DNA of 64,000 nt from Firmicutes bacterium UBA5286 (GTDB taxonomy: Bacteria > Bacillota > Proteinivoracia > UBA4975), in the NCBI GenBank assembly GCA_002408465.1, contig DHSM01000004.1, forward strand, positions 1 to 64,000, written 5' to 3'. The notes under the pieces were generated by a model, which did no database searches, was not told the DNA's origin, and saw only the letters and a program-made list of their open reading frames with translations. This document shows positions 1-9,735 of the stretch, piece after piece (the first letter of the stretch is position 1; each line of letters opens with the position of its first letter). A program made the position numbers and the translations under genes.

Positions 1-1
1 G

Positions 2-826
2 GTAGTATTTGGGGTTCAATCAAAAATATCCATCTCCTTTGACTTTATATTCTCAGCATACCTTACCTTTGGAAGATCGTCAACAATTCCCCCAATACAA
101 ATTTCGACATTGTTGTTGGATTATGCTCCGCCCGTTGTAATGTTCCCCCCCAGATAGGTACATCCATGAATAATGCAGAATTGAGGGCTATTTCTTCCGC
201 TGCTAAGGATTGGTTGCTCTCAAAAAAATAAGACGCGCAAATAAACGATCTTTTCCACTCGGACCTAATAATATATAACTCTAAATGCGCTCCCACGTCC
301 GCTTCATAATGTATACCTTTGCAATTTAACAATCCGCTATCACTCGACAGGATTATTCTGGACACTAGCAGTTGCTGCAGATAATTACAGATTCGAGCGG
401 ACACTCTGGAAAAGAAAGAGCCTCTTTGATAACTCCGGGATTGCTTCGCTCTTCTACATATATATCGAATATATCGAAAAGGATTCAATTGAATTTTTGC
501 TTGATGAATGGCTCTGTAATAAACAAGAAAGCCTAGAAGGGACGGAAGAGTTTCCAATATACTGCTCTCTTAACCCAGCAGAACTGCAACCTGAGTATTC
601 ATCTAAAAACCCGTATAATGTTGTTCCTGTTTTTAATGATGCTAAAGAACATGAGGAATTTCGGGAGTTTGTTAATAGCCGTCGAGATAATCTCTTCGCA
701 ACTGTCGGTAACATTGAAAGTATAAACACATACTGCGCAGACCCAGACCGGATTAGCTATTTATGTGCTGTAGGCAGCACATTGGTAAAATGGCTAGAGG
801 AATGGCGATCACATCCTTTCAAGTAG
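2..826 (+). pseudogene. Decayed gene of unknown function (frameshifted, truncated at window edge)
   Basis: Plus-strand coding character is spread over two frames. Frame 2 is open from the window edge to a run of seven C at 145-151. Frame 1 then reads on to a TAA at 229-231 and, beyond it, to about 312. Frame 2 is open again from 272 to a TGA ending at 826. The last part (from a TTG at 497, or upstream of it) gives an acidic, natural-looking protein ending in LVKWLEEWRSHPFK. There is no ATG, GTG or TTG between 272 and 497, so the 3' part has lost its start. I do not recognise the family. A minus-strand frame over 63-557 is also open, so strand assignment before about 430 is uncertain. The region is more AT-rich than its neighbours, which suggests transfer. 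Confidence 0.4.
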
Positions 827-864
827 ATATTGGCGTAATAATAGACGTCTTAAGGGGTGATAGT

Positions 865-1101
865 GTGGATGAGATAGCTGCGATATTTAAAGATTTTATT
901 CGTGAAGAGTTTCTAACACCAAAAGCAATCTTGGTGACATTCTTGTCTGCACTCGTATTAACAAAATGGTTCCGCCGACGATTTCCGGTTTTAGCGCCGA
1001 TTATAGTTGCGATAATAATCATTATTTCATTTCCGTCTTTATGGAAATGGGCTGTAGGGTTCGCAATTATTTTGGCCATTAACGGATTACTAAGGAACTA
1101 G
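865..1101 (+). CDS. Small membrane protein, unknown function
   Basis: About 78 residues. The GTG at 865 is preferred because AAGGGGTGA lies just upstream at 853-860; longer in-frame starts overlap the decayed gene. An N-terminal acidic amphipathic stretch (VDEIAAIFKDFIREEF) is followed by two hydrophobic segments, roughly residues 22-33 and 40-75, separated by KWFRRRF. This suggests a small inner-membrane protein with a short positively charged loop. It follows the decayed gene on the same strand and shares its low G+C. No family recognised. Confidence 0.5.
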   Translation: MDEIAAIFKDFIREEFLTPKAILVTFLSALVLTKWFRRRFPVLAPIIVAIIIIISFPSLWKWAVGFAIILAINGLLRN

Positions 1102-1183
1102 GTCCTCTCTTTTACCTCGCGGTATTATTCCCTTACAATTAGTGAATGTTATCATTCTGTTATCAATCTCAGTCTTAGCACTC

Positions 1184-1210
1184 AAAAAACCCCGCTGGTG
1201 CGGGGTTTTT
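1184..1210. terminator. Bidirectional rho-independent terminator
   Basis: Stem CCCCGC/GCGGGG with loop TGGT, flanked by six A on the left and five T on the right, so it can work on both strands. It lies between the plus-strand small membrane gene and the minus-strand guaA end. Confidence 0.85.
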
Positions 1211-1223
1211 GCGTTTCTTGGTA

Positions 1224-2696
1224 TCATTCCCACTCAATTGTTCCCGGGGGTTTAGGGGTGATGTCGTAGACTACCCGGTTAACCTGGTCCACTTCACTGA
1301 CGATGCGCCGGGAAATGCGCTCCAGGACCTCCCAGGGCAGACGGGCCCAGTCAGCGGTCATGGCATCGACGCTGGTCACTGCCCGAATGGCCACCAGCTC
1401 CTGGTAGGTGCGGCGGCCGTCTTTGACGCCGACGCTGCGTACTCCGGGGAGGGCGGCAAAGTACTGCCATACTTCCCGATCCAGGCCGGCGGTGGCGATT
1501 TCTTCCCGCACGATGGCATCGGCATGCCGCACAATATTTAAGCGCTCTTCCGTCACTTCCCCCAGCACCCGGATGCCTAAGCCCGGGCCCGGGAAGGGCT
1601 GACGCCAGACAATTTTCTCGGACAGGCCCAGCTGCAGGCCTACTTCCCGCACTTCGTCCTTAAACAATTCTCGCACCGGCTCGCAGAGCTCAAATTCCAT
1701 ATCTGCCGGCAAGCCGCCCACATTGTGATGGCTTTTTACTGCAACGGCGTCGCCGCTGCCGCTTTCAATGACATCGGGGTAGACGGTGCCCTGCACCAGG
1801 AATTTGGCCGCACCCAATTCCCGGGCCGCTGCTTCAAATTCCCGGATAAACTGCTCGCCAATGATCTTGCGCTTGGCCTCAGGGTCGGTAATGCCCTTTA
1901 AGCGCTGAAGGAATCTCTGGCGGGCGTCAATCTGCATAACTTTGATGCCCTTGCCGGCAAAGGCCGTCATGACCTCCACAGCCTCGTCCTGGCGGAGCAA
2001 ACCATGATCCACAAAGAAACAGGTCAGCTGATCGCCCACCGCCTTGTGGACCAGGGCGGCGGCAACTGCAGAATCGACGCCGCCGCTGAGGCCGCAGATG
2101 ACTTTTTCTGTGCCCACTTGGGCCTTGACGGCAGCAACAGTTTCGTCGATATAATCCTTCACCGACCAGTTGGGCTGGAGCCGGCAGATACCCAGGAGGA
2201 AATTGGCCAGCAAGGCCTCAGTCTGCATGGGATTGGGGGAAAATTGCAGGCCGTAGAGTTTTTTGTCCTTATTGGCAATGGCGGCAACTGCTGAGTCTGT
2301 CCCAGCAATTGTCTTGAATCCAGGAGGTGCCTGGACTAATGACTGGAGCTGAATAGATGTTTGAGCTGGGAAGCCGGCAAAGAGGGGGTCATCGCTCTCA
2401 ATTTCTACAGTGAGATTGCGTTCTTCATCCCCAGCCGGTTCTGTTTTCCCAGCCAGTCTTGCCAGCAGCTGCACTCCCTGGCTAATAGCCAATACCGGCC
2501 AGCCCTTGGCCAAAAGCTCAGGCGTCAACTCCCTGCCAGCTCCTGCGAGGATAATAGCCAGGGGCTTGCGGGCTGCGATTTCCTCCAGGGAGGCATGGGG
2601 GGGCAATACCTCTGACCAGATCTTGAGTTTGCGGATGCTTCTGGCCAGGCTGCTGTAATGGCCGTCGAAATCGATTATTATTACTGGTCTTTTCAT
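1224..2696 (-). CDS. guaA: GMP synthase with degenerate glutaminase domain
   Basis: 490 residues, close to the usual length of fused GuaA. It converts XMP to GMP using ATP and ammonia. Residues 1-175 form a class I glutamine amidotransferase-like domain. Residues about 176-375 are the ATP-pyrophosphatase domain with the P-loop SGGVDS at 204-209. The C-terminal dimerisation domain ends in TPKPPGTIEWE. The ATP and XMP half looks intact. The amidotransferase half does not: the usual GxCxGxQ nucleophile elbow reads AISQGVQ (Ser72 for Cys), the usual QFHPE reads QFSPN (Ser153 for His, Asn155 for Glu), and the usual SGGP oxyanion loop reads AGAG. I infer an ammonia-dependent enzyme. It is the last gene of a run with DUF58, transglutaminase and MoxR genes (23-bp gap); AGAGGTG precedes the ATG. 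Confidence 0.9.
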   Translation of the reverse strand: MKRPVIIIDFDGHYSSLARSIRKLKIWSEVLPPHASLEEIAARKPLAIILAGAGRELTPELLAKGWPVLAISQGVQLLARLAGKTEPAGDEERNLTVEIESDDPLFAGFPAQTSIQLQSLVQAPPGFKTIAGTDSAVAAIANKDKKLYGLQFSPNPMQTEALLANFLLGICRLQPNWSVKDYIDETVAAVKAQVGTEKVICGLSGGVDSAVAAALVHKAVGDQLTCFFVDHGLLRQDEAVEVMTAFAGKGIKVMQIDARQRFLQRLKGITDPEAKRKIIGEQFIREFEAAARELGAAKFLVQGTVYPDVIESGSGDAVAVKSHHNVGGLPADMEFELCEPVRELFKDEVREVGLQLGLSEKIVWRQPFPGPGLGIRVLGEVTEERLNIVRHADAIVREEIATAGLDREVWQYFAALPGVRSVGVKDGRRTYQELVAIRAVTSVDAMTADWARLPWEVLERISRRIVSEVDQVNRVVYDITPKPPGTIEWE

Positions 2697-2719
2697 CAGT
2701 ACACCTCTGTCAGTTGTAA

Positions 2720-3649
2720 TTAGCGGGTGGGCACGGCGACGGTATTAATGATTTTGCGGATGACATCCTGGGCGGTCTGGCCCTGGAGTTTTTCCTCAGG
2801 ATTGAGGATTACCCTGTGGGCGAGAACGGGAACCGCCATGGTCTTGATATCATCTGGGAGCACGTAGTCCCTGCCCCGCAGCCAGGCTAGGGCTTTTGCC
2901 GTCCGGACCAGGCCCAGGGAACCCCGGGGGCTGGCCCCCAGGTACAAGCTGGGATGATTGCGGGTGCGGTTGCACAATTCAACTATATAGGCGGCCAGGC
3001 TGTCGCTGAGCTTTACTTGGGCGGCTTCCTGCTGTATTTTCAGAAGCTCGTCTACTTCCAGCACCTTTTCCAGCGAATCCAAGGGATGCTTTCCATGTTC
3101 TTGAGCGCGGATAATTTCCACCTCGGTTGCAGGGGAAGGATAGCCGATTTCTAAGCGGAGCAGGAACCGGTCTAATTGCGCTTCGGGAAGGGGGAAGGTT
3201 CCCTCATACTCGATGGGGTTTTGGGTAGCCAGAACCATAAAGGGCTGGGGCAGAGGCCTGGTCTCGCCGTCGACAGTGAGCTGGCGCTCTTCCATGGCTT
3301 CCAGCAGGCTGGACTGGGTCTTGGGAGAAGTGCGGTTTATCTCATCCGCCAGGACAATATTGGCCATGACCGGACCGGGCCGGTATTGAAACTCCATGGT
3401 CTTCTGGTTGTATATCTGCACGCCTACCACGTCTGAAGGCAACAAATCAGGAGTGAACTGAATGCGGCTGAACTTGCATCCCAGGGAGCGGGCAAGCCCT
3501 TTAACCAGCATTGTCTTACCCAGGCCGGGCACGTCCTCTACGAGAACGTGGCCTTGGCAGATGAGGGCCACCGCCACCATTTCTACCACTGATTCTTTGC
3601 CGAATAATACCTTGTTTAGATTATCCATCAGTCCTTGGAGTTTTTCCAT
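2720..3649 (-). CDS. MoxR-family AAA+ ATPase (first copy)
   Basis: 309 residues. A chaperone-like AAA+ ATPase of the MoxR/RavA group, which acts with DUF58 and vWA partner proteins. Walker A is PGLGKT at about 41-46 and Walker B is VLADEINR at about 99-106; further MoxR motifs are FTPDLLPSD, the sensor-like ATQNP and LPEAQLDRF. The C-terminal lid domain contains the typical ASPRGSLGL. It sits 21 bp downstream of the transglutaminase gene and 23 bp upstream of guaA, so the four genes probably form one transcript. The order here is DUF58, transglutaminase, MoxR, with MoxR last. The cellular substrate cannot be read from the sequence. Confidence 0.9.
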   Translation of the reverse strand: MEKLQGLMDNLNKVLFGKESVVEMVAVALICQGHVLVEDVPGLGKTMLVKGLARSLGCKFSRIQFTPDLLPSDVVGVQIYNQKTMEFQYRPGPVMANIVLADEINRTSPKTQSSLLEAMEERQLTVDGETRPLPQPFMVLATQNPIEYEGTFPLPEAQLDRFLLRLEIGYPSPATEVEIIRAQEHGKHPLDSLEKVLEVDELLKIQQEAAQVKLSDSLAAYIVELCNRTRNHPSLYLGASPRGSLGLVRTAKALAWLRGRDYVLPDDIKTMAVPVLAHRVILNPEEKLQGQTAQDVIRKIINTVAVPTR

Positions 3650-3670
3650 AGTATCCCCTTCTTTCTTAAG

Positions 3671-5701
3671 CTAATGTCCCTTCCTACGGGTTGATATGCG
3701 ATGGATAAGCAGCCCCGGCAGTGAATAACGCTTGCCCAGGCGCCGTCCCTGTTTAGCAGGCTCTTCAGCGCCGCCGTAAACTGAGTCCTCAAACTGGCGG
3801 ACAAAGCCAGTCAGCGCTGGCCGGTCGGGCAGGCTATCCACCCGGTCCAGATGTTCCCGAGGAGTCTCCCACTGGCGACGCTGCCAGCCAAAGATTCTGA
3901 GACGAGCCTGCAGCCGAGCGTATATTTTCCTTATTCCCGCCCTTGTTCTTCCACGCCTCAGGAACAGCACTGCTGCCACAAGGATCATCCCCCCGGCGCC
4001 TCCCGCTGCGTATGCCCACCAGTTTCCCAGTCTCCCTGCAGCGGGCTTTGGTTTGTCCGGTTCATAATCGGGATCAGGATCGGGTTTTTCCTTATCGATA
4101 GGATTTGAGGGGCCTTCCCCATCAGGATTAGTTACTCCTACCTCTGGCCGCAAATGGGCTCCCCCGGGGGTGGGTTCAAAGGGAACCCACCCGTAGCTGT
4201 CAAACCACACTTCTGCCCAGGAGTGAGCATGACTGTTGCGGATAAGGTAACTGCCATCTTCCTCCCGGGTGCCATAGCTATATCCCTTTACCCAGCGAGC
4301 AGGCAGGCCCACTGACCGAGCCATGACCACAAAAGCTGTGGAAAAATGAACACAGTAGCCTGCAGTTTGCTCAAACAAAAAGTTTTCGACAAAATCCTCA
4401 CCCACCGGAGGTGCCTTGGTATCCAAGGAGTAGCGCCATCCATAGCGCAGAAAGGAAGCCAGAGCTACTGCCTTGTCATAGGCGTTAGTCTCATCTTTCA
4501 CCAGGGACAAGGCCAGTTGCTGAACACGTTCAGTTACATTATCTAATGACAAGTAGCGGACATCGATATCAGATGCAGGATTAGACAACTGCCGCAAGAA
4601 ATTGGGATCGTCTGCCGGCAAAAGAGCGTTGACGCGATATCTATCTCCGGCTTTTAAGTGAGCACAGTATTTATATTCTTCGTAGGGGTAGAGACTGTCA
4701 CTCCCTGCAAGCAAATAGACCTCAAATTCGCCGCTGTCCAATTCGATGCTAGCGGGATAGCGGGGAGTAAAGATGAGCTCAGTGGCAGAAAGAACTTCGA
4801 TGGTTATCTCGATTTCTTTGCCCCCAAGATGTTCAGGCTTCATCTGAAGATTCATTTCCCGAACAAAGGATGACGTCTCCCAGCCTCTCCCGGTATACTG
4901 CCATCGGGTTTCCCCCTTGAGGTAGAGGGGCCCCGGACCAATCAGCCGCAAGGCAGGGGTGTGGTCTTTCTCTAGCGGTCCGCCCAAAACCCCGTCATAA
5001 GTTCCGTAGCCCGTCCTGCCGCTGGGGGGGCCGAATGGATCATAGATCCAGCCTGCTTCTCCTAACCAATCGCCAAAATCCAAGCCAAGGTCGGGCAGGG
5101 CACCGGCAATAGAAGTCAGCACCAGCACCCAAACCAGCAAAATACGCAGCCAACGGCTCATGGGAAAGGAACCCTTCATTTCTAAAGGGATTGTTGCCTT
5201 TATAATTAATCCCAACATGACAAAGAAAACTGTATACCAGGGCGAACCTTCTCCCCGCCATAGATGAACTGCGGTAAGCAGGGCGGCGCCTATACAGAGA
5301 AAAAGGGTAATCCCCTTGCCCCGAAAAAACAGGCGAGAAAAAAGCGTCTGCATCAGGATGACCGTAGCCAGAGTCAGGACCATAGCTGTAACCGGCTCAA
5401 CTACTGCAAGGCCTTGTTTGCTAATAACCAGCAGGTCCTTGCCTATATCCTGGCTGAGCCAGGCGAGCCAGCGAGGGTTAAAGAAGCTGCCGATATAATA
5501 GTTTCTGTGTACTAACAAAAGGGAGAGCGCTATTTTTATAAATATACCAAACTTGGGCAAAACCAGGTCGGCAAGAAGAAAGAAAAGAAATACCAGAATC
5601 AGAATGCCGGAATTGATAAAAGTCAGGACAGAGTTAAGTCCCGCCACCAATATGATAAACCATAACCCGCACAGGACTTTTTTGATAAGGTCGGCATGCA
5701 T
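3671..5701 (-). CDS. TgpA-like membrane transglutaminase
   Basis: 676 residues. The N-terminal third holds five or six hydrophobic membrane segments, followed by an extracytoplasmic domain. The transglutaminase-like core has catalytic Cys at about residue 450 (TAGYCVHFSTAF), followed by NSHAHSWAEVW with the His, and an Asp in WFDSYGW; all three catalytic residues are present. A proline/aspartate-rich linker, one more membrane helix and a DUF4129-type cytoplasmic tail close the protein. Such proteins are found with MoxR and DUF58 genes and are thought to act on envelope proteins or peptides. The ATG follows the TAA of the DUF58 gene directly, so translation is probably coupled. Confidence 0.9.
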   Translation of the reverse strand: MHADLIKKVLCGLWFIILVAGLNSVLTFINSGILILVFLFFLLADLVLPKFGIFIKIALSLLLVHRNYYIGSFFNPRWLAWLSQDIGKDLLVISKQGLAVVEPVTAMVLTLATVILMQTLFSRLFFRGKGITLFLCIGAALLTAVHLWRGEGSPWYTVFFVMLGLIIKATIPLEMKGSFPMSRWLRILLVWVLVLTSIAGALPDLGLDFGDWLGEAGWIYDPFGPPSGRTGYGTYDGVLGGPLEKDHTPALRLIGPGPLYLKGETRWQYTGRGWETSSFVREMNLQMKPEHLGGKEIEITIEVLSATELIFTPRYPASIELDSGEFEVYLLAGSDSLYPYEEYKYCAHLKAGDRYRVNALLPADDPNFLRQLSNPASDIDVRYLSLDNVTERVQQLALSLVKDETNAYDKAVALASFLRYGWRYSLDTKAPPVGEDFVENFLFEQTAGYCVHFSTAFVVMARSVGLPARWVKGYSYGTREEDGSYLIRNSHAHSWAEVWFDSYGWVPFEPTPGGAHLRPEVGVTNPDGEGPSNPIDKEKPDPDPDYEPDKPKPAAGRLGNWWAYAAGGAGGMILVAAVLFLRRGRTRAGIRKIYARLQARLRIFGWQRRQWETPREHLDRVDSLPDRPALTGFVRQFEDSVYGGAEEPAKQGRRLGKRYSLPGLLIHRISTRRKGH

Positions 5702-6910
5702 TTAGTTCACTTCCTTTGCTCTCGCAGCCGGGATTAGGTCCTCTGCCTTGTCAATGAAAATTTCAGTAAAAAATCCCTCTCTACTGGGATGGATGCTGGG
5801 CTCTGTTTCAGACTTTCCATTGACCAATACTAGAGTAACGGAATTCCCCCGCACCGACAAGTGACGCAGCACTTTCTGCAATCTGGTCCCCCGGTGAGAG
5901 GAGACAATGACCACATTGCTGTCTCGGACAAACATTTCCTTATACAGCAACTGGGTCATAATATCTCTGCCGTCAGAAGCAATGGCGGCCAGATGTCCCA
6001 AGAGATTGTAATAATCCGCCGGGGAAGTTACAGACTGCTGCCCCCGCTGCCTTGAATAATTACTGTGAAAGCGAGTGGGAATGTGGGCGGCTACCGCCGC
6101 CTTGACCAGTGAAGCGGCTACAGTCACTGCCTCTTCAAATGCCGGATCGAATCTTCTGCTCCACGCATCGATGGAACAATCCAAGACCACCAGAGAAAAG
6201 CTCATGAGCAAGGGCTCGAATTCTTTCGACTGCAGATGGCCGGTTTTAGCAGTGGATTTCCAGTCAATGAGGCTGAGCCTGTCTCCGGGCTGATAATCCC
6301 GGATTCCCGCCAGTTGAGTCTGGCTCTGATTGAAGTTTTTTCTGGTCATTACCGCCCCCTCTACCCGACGGGGGAAGAATTTCAGGGCCGGCAATTCTAT
6401 AGTCCGAGGATAAACCACTAATTGGGCGGATTTTCTAATACGCCCCTGGTAGGCAACAAATCCCAGGGGGTCCCCAGACTTATACTGCAGGGAATCCCAT
6501 TTATGTATACCTCGGGGAATCTTGGGAACCCAGTAAGTAGTATATTGGATGGCGCCTTTGCGTGCCCAGGCCAAATTTCCCCGTGGCTCACGGTTTAAAT
6601 GCCGCTCCAGCCCTTGGGGCAGGGTATCCTGAATTTCCAGCCAAGGCCAGGGCAACAGGCTGAACACCTGGACCTGCAGGATGACCATCAGGCTTGAGCC
6701 GGCTTCCAAAATGGTTTTGTCGGTATTAAAACTCCTGGTAATATCAAGGGTGGTCCACTTGCGCCAGCGATAGAGCAATGTCAGGGCCACGCAGCCCACG
6801 CTCAGGTAAAAGAGAAACCACAGCAGTGGCTCGTGAAGCCAGGCAGCAAAGATCAGGGCAGGACCGGCAAAGAGGGGCATAGCCCAGAAGCCTCCCTTAA
6901 AATTTACCAA
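5702..6910 (-). CDS. DUF58 protein (first copy)
   Basis: About 402 residues from a TTG at 6910, which has AGGGGTGAGG just upstream; an in-frame TTG at 6961 is possible but its ribosome site is too close. Two N-terminal membrane helices (about residues 10-45) precede the cytoplasmic region. The DUF58 signature IRDYQPGDRLSLIDWKSTAK and the KEFEP motif are present, followed by a vWA-like fold around VVLDCSIDAW. DUF58 proteins are partners of MoxR ATPases and of transglutaminase-like membrane proteins, and here all three are adjacent. It is the first gene of the run. I saw no clear promoter in the 160 bp between it and the groEL terminator. Confidence 0.85.
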   Translation of the reverse strand: MVNFKGGFWAMPLFAGPALIFAAWLHEPLLWFLFYLSVGCVALTLLYRWRKWTTLDITRSFNTDKTILEAGSSLMVILQVQVFSLLPWPWLEIQDTLPQGLERHLNREPRGNLAWARKGAIQYTTYWVPKIPRGIHKWDSLQYKSGDPLGFVAYQGRIRKSAQLVVYPRTIELPALKFFPRRVEGAVMTRKNFNQSQTQLAGIRDYQPGDRLSLIDWKSTAKTGHLQSKEFEPLLMSFSLVVLDCSIDAWSRRFDPAFEEAVTVAASLVKAAVAAHIPTRFHSNYSRQRGQQSVTSPADYYNLLGHLAAIASDGRDIMTQLLYKEMFVRDSNVVIVSSHRGTRLQKVLRHLSVRGNSVTLVLVNGKSETEPSIHPSREGFFTEIFIDKAEDLIPAARAKEVN

Positions 6911-7070
6911 AACCTCACCCCTAACATTTATTGTACTTATTACTTCGGCAATTCCTGCCAAAAGCCTCCCTCTAACACAATTTCGTAATATTTAACAAGG
7001 GAGATGGTTCAGAATGCTTGATTTATCAGCCCTTTTCCGCTATATCAGCCCCAGTGATCCTCCTCAGAAC

Positions 7071-7106
7071 AAAAAAAGGACCGTCCTAGCTGGGACAGTC
7101 CTTTTT
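7071..7106 (-). terminator. Terminator of groESL
   Basis: Inverted repeat AAAAAGGAC...GTCCTTTTT with an inner GTCC/GGAC pairing, directly after the groEL stop. The run of seven A reads as a U tract on the minus strand. The sequence resembles the dispersed GGGACA/GTCCC repeat seen elsewhere in the window. Confidence 0.75.
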
Positions 7107-7110
7107 GATT

Positions 7111-8760
<1,650 letters not shown>

Positions 8761-8770
8761 CTATGTTCCC

Positions 8771-9058
8771 TTAACCGATTACAGCCAGAATGTCTCTCTC
8801 GCTGAGGATCAGGTATTCCTGGCCGTCTTTTTTGATTTCGGTGCCTGCATACTTAGAATAAATAACTCGGTCCCCGGCTTTGACTTCTAATTCCTGACGG
8901 GTTCCGTTGTCCAGGATTTTGCCGCTGCCTACAGCGATAATTTCACCTTCCTGGGGTTTTTCCTTGGCCTTGTCTGGCAATACGATGCCGCTGGGGGTAA
9001 CTTCATCCTGTTCTAATGCTTTAATTACCACGCGATCGCCAAGAGGCTTGATGTTCAT
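8771..9058 (-). CDS. groS: Co-chaperonin GroES
   Basis: 95 residues from the ATG at 9058, with GGAGG eight bases upstream; a TTG one codon earlier is unlikely. The N-terminal [13 protein letters not shown] and the C-terminal [14 protein letters not shown] are typical. It caps the GroEL ring. It is the first gene of the groESL operon and lies directly downstream of a CIRCE operator. Confidence 0.98.
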   Translation of the reverse strand: MNIKPLGDRVVIKALEQDEVTPSGIVLPDKAKEKPQEGEIIAVGSGKILDNGTRQELEVKAGDRVIYSKYAGTEIKKDGQEYLILSERDILAVIG

Positions 9059-9095
9059 CAATTTTACCTCCTTTTTGGTATAAGTTTATATTTTG

Positions 9096-9122
9096 TTAGC
9101 ACTCTCCCCTGTCGAGTGCTAA
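9096..9122 (-). promoter_or_regulatory. CIRCE operator for HrcA
   Basis: Perfect match to the consensus: TTAGCACTC, nine bases, GAGTGCTAA. It lies 38 bp upstream of the groES start. A plausible minus-strand promoter overlaps it (TTACAC at about 9141-9146 and TATTAG about 16 bases on). CIRCE is bound by HrcA, which represses groESL in the absence of heat stress; hrcA is not in this window. Confidence 0.97.
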
Positions 9123-9136
9123 TACCAATTATTATT

Positions 9137-9265
9137 TTACGTGTAAGGGCTCATAAGGGCAAGAAGGATATCTGACGAATTAAGGCGATTATTGGCCAAT
9201 ATCTGACGCAATCTCCGTATTACTCTTGTTTCTGCCAGCTTCTTTCCATATTCCATCCATAACAT
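9137..9265 (-). CDS. Possible small ORF upstream of groES
   Basis: 42 codons from an ATG at 9265 (a further ATG three codons in) to a TAA at 9137-9139, just upstream of the CIRCE promoter. The product is basic and helix-like, with the stretch GKKLAETRVIRRLRQ. Only a weak GGGG lies in front of the start. TTGACC and TATAAT occur just upstream, but only 11-12 bases apart. No family recognised; it could be chance. Confidence 0.25.
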   Translation of the reverse strand: MLWMEYGKKLAETRVIRRLRQILANNRLNSSDILLALMSPYT

Positions 9266-9295
9266 TATAACCCCAAATTAGGTCAATTATGCATA

Positions 9296-9321
9296 AAACC
9301 CCAGCCGCAAAGGGCTGGGGG
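9296..9321 (-). terminator. Terminator after the fdhD-linked membrane genes
   Basis: Hairpin CCCCAGCC-GCAAA-GGGCTGGGG with TTTTA following on the minus strand. It lies just after the stop of the 135-residue membrane protein. Confidence 0.7.
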
Positions 9322-9327
9322 ACATAT

Positions 9328-9735
9328 TTAGAACAGGCTGGCAAAGAAATCGGCCGCACTCTTCGAAAGGCCTTTAATAATCCGGGTGCTTCCCCATACC
9401 GCCATGACGCAGATGGCAGCGATGGTGCCCCCCTTGCCCCCTACGCCGGCAAAGATGCTGGAAGAGGCGACATAGAGCACTGCAGCCAAAACCAAGGCAA
9501 GAACAGTCTGCCAGAGTTTGCCCAGGCGGGTGTCTGCCGACATGCTGACATAGGAAGCGCAAGCCGCCATGGGCACCAGGGCCCCTCCCTGGGCAAACAA
9601 TTCCGGCAGCACCAGGCCTGCAGTCAAAGTGACAACAGCCGAGGACAGCACAGCCCCCCGGTGTAGGCGGCGGGTGAGAAACCATGTAAGAAGGCCTGCT
9701 CCCAGGGAAACAGCGATTGTCTGGAGATAAAACAT
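9328..9735 (-). CDS. Membrane protein B of the fdhD-linked pair, unknown function
   Basis: 135 residues, almost entirely hydrophobic with about four membrane segments. The C-terminal half contains the Gly-rich signature FAGVGGKGGTIAA and the middle contains LTAGLVLPE. The upstream neighbour has matching ALVLPGK and YEGIGGKLGTMAA in the same order, so the two look like homologous halves of one transporter-like fold. Its ATG follows the TAA of that gene with no gap and has GGGGGG upstream. A terminator follows. It is the last gene after fdhD. I do not recognise a named family. Confidence 0.75.
   Translation of the reverse strand: MFYLQTIAVSLGAGLLTWFLTRRLHRGAVLSSAVVTLTAGLVLPELFAQGGALVPMAACASYVSMSADTRLGKLWQTVLALVLAAVLYVASSSIFAGVGGKGGTIAAICVMAVWGSTRIIKGLSKSAADFFASLF

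Noticed and set aside
63..557. Open minus-strand frame of 164 codons
   Set aside because: It overlaps a plus-strand frame (272-826) that is longer and has more natural composition at its 3' end; it has no clear ribosome site. Kept only as an uncertainty in the first feature.
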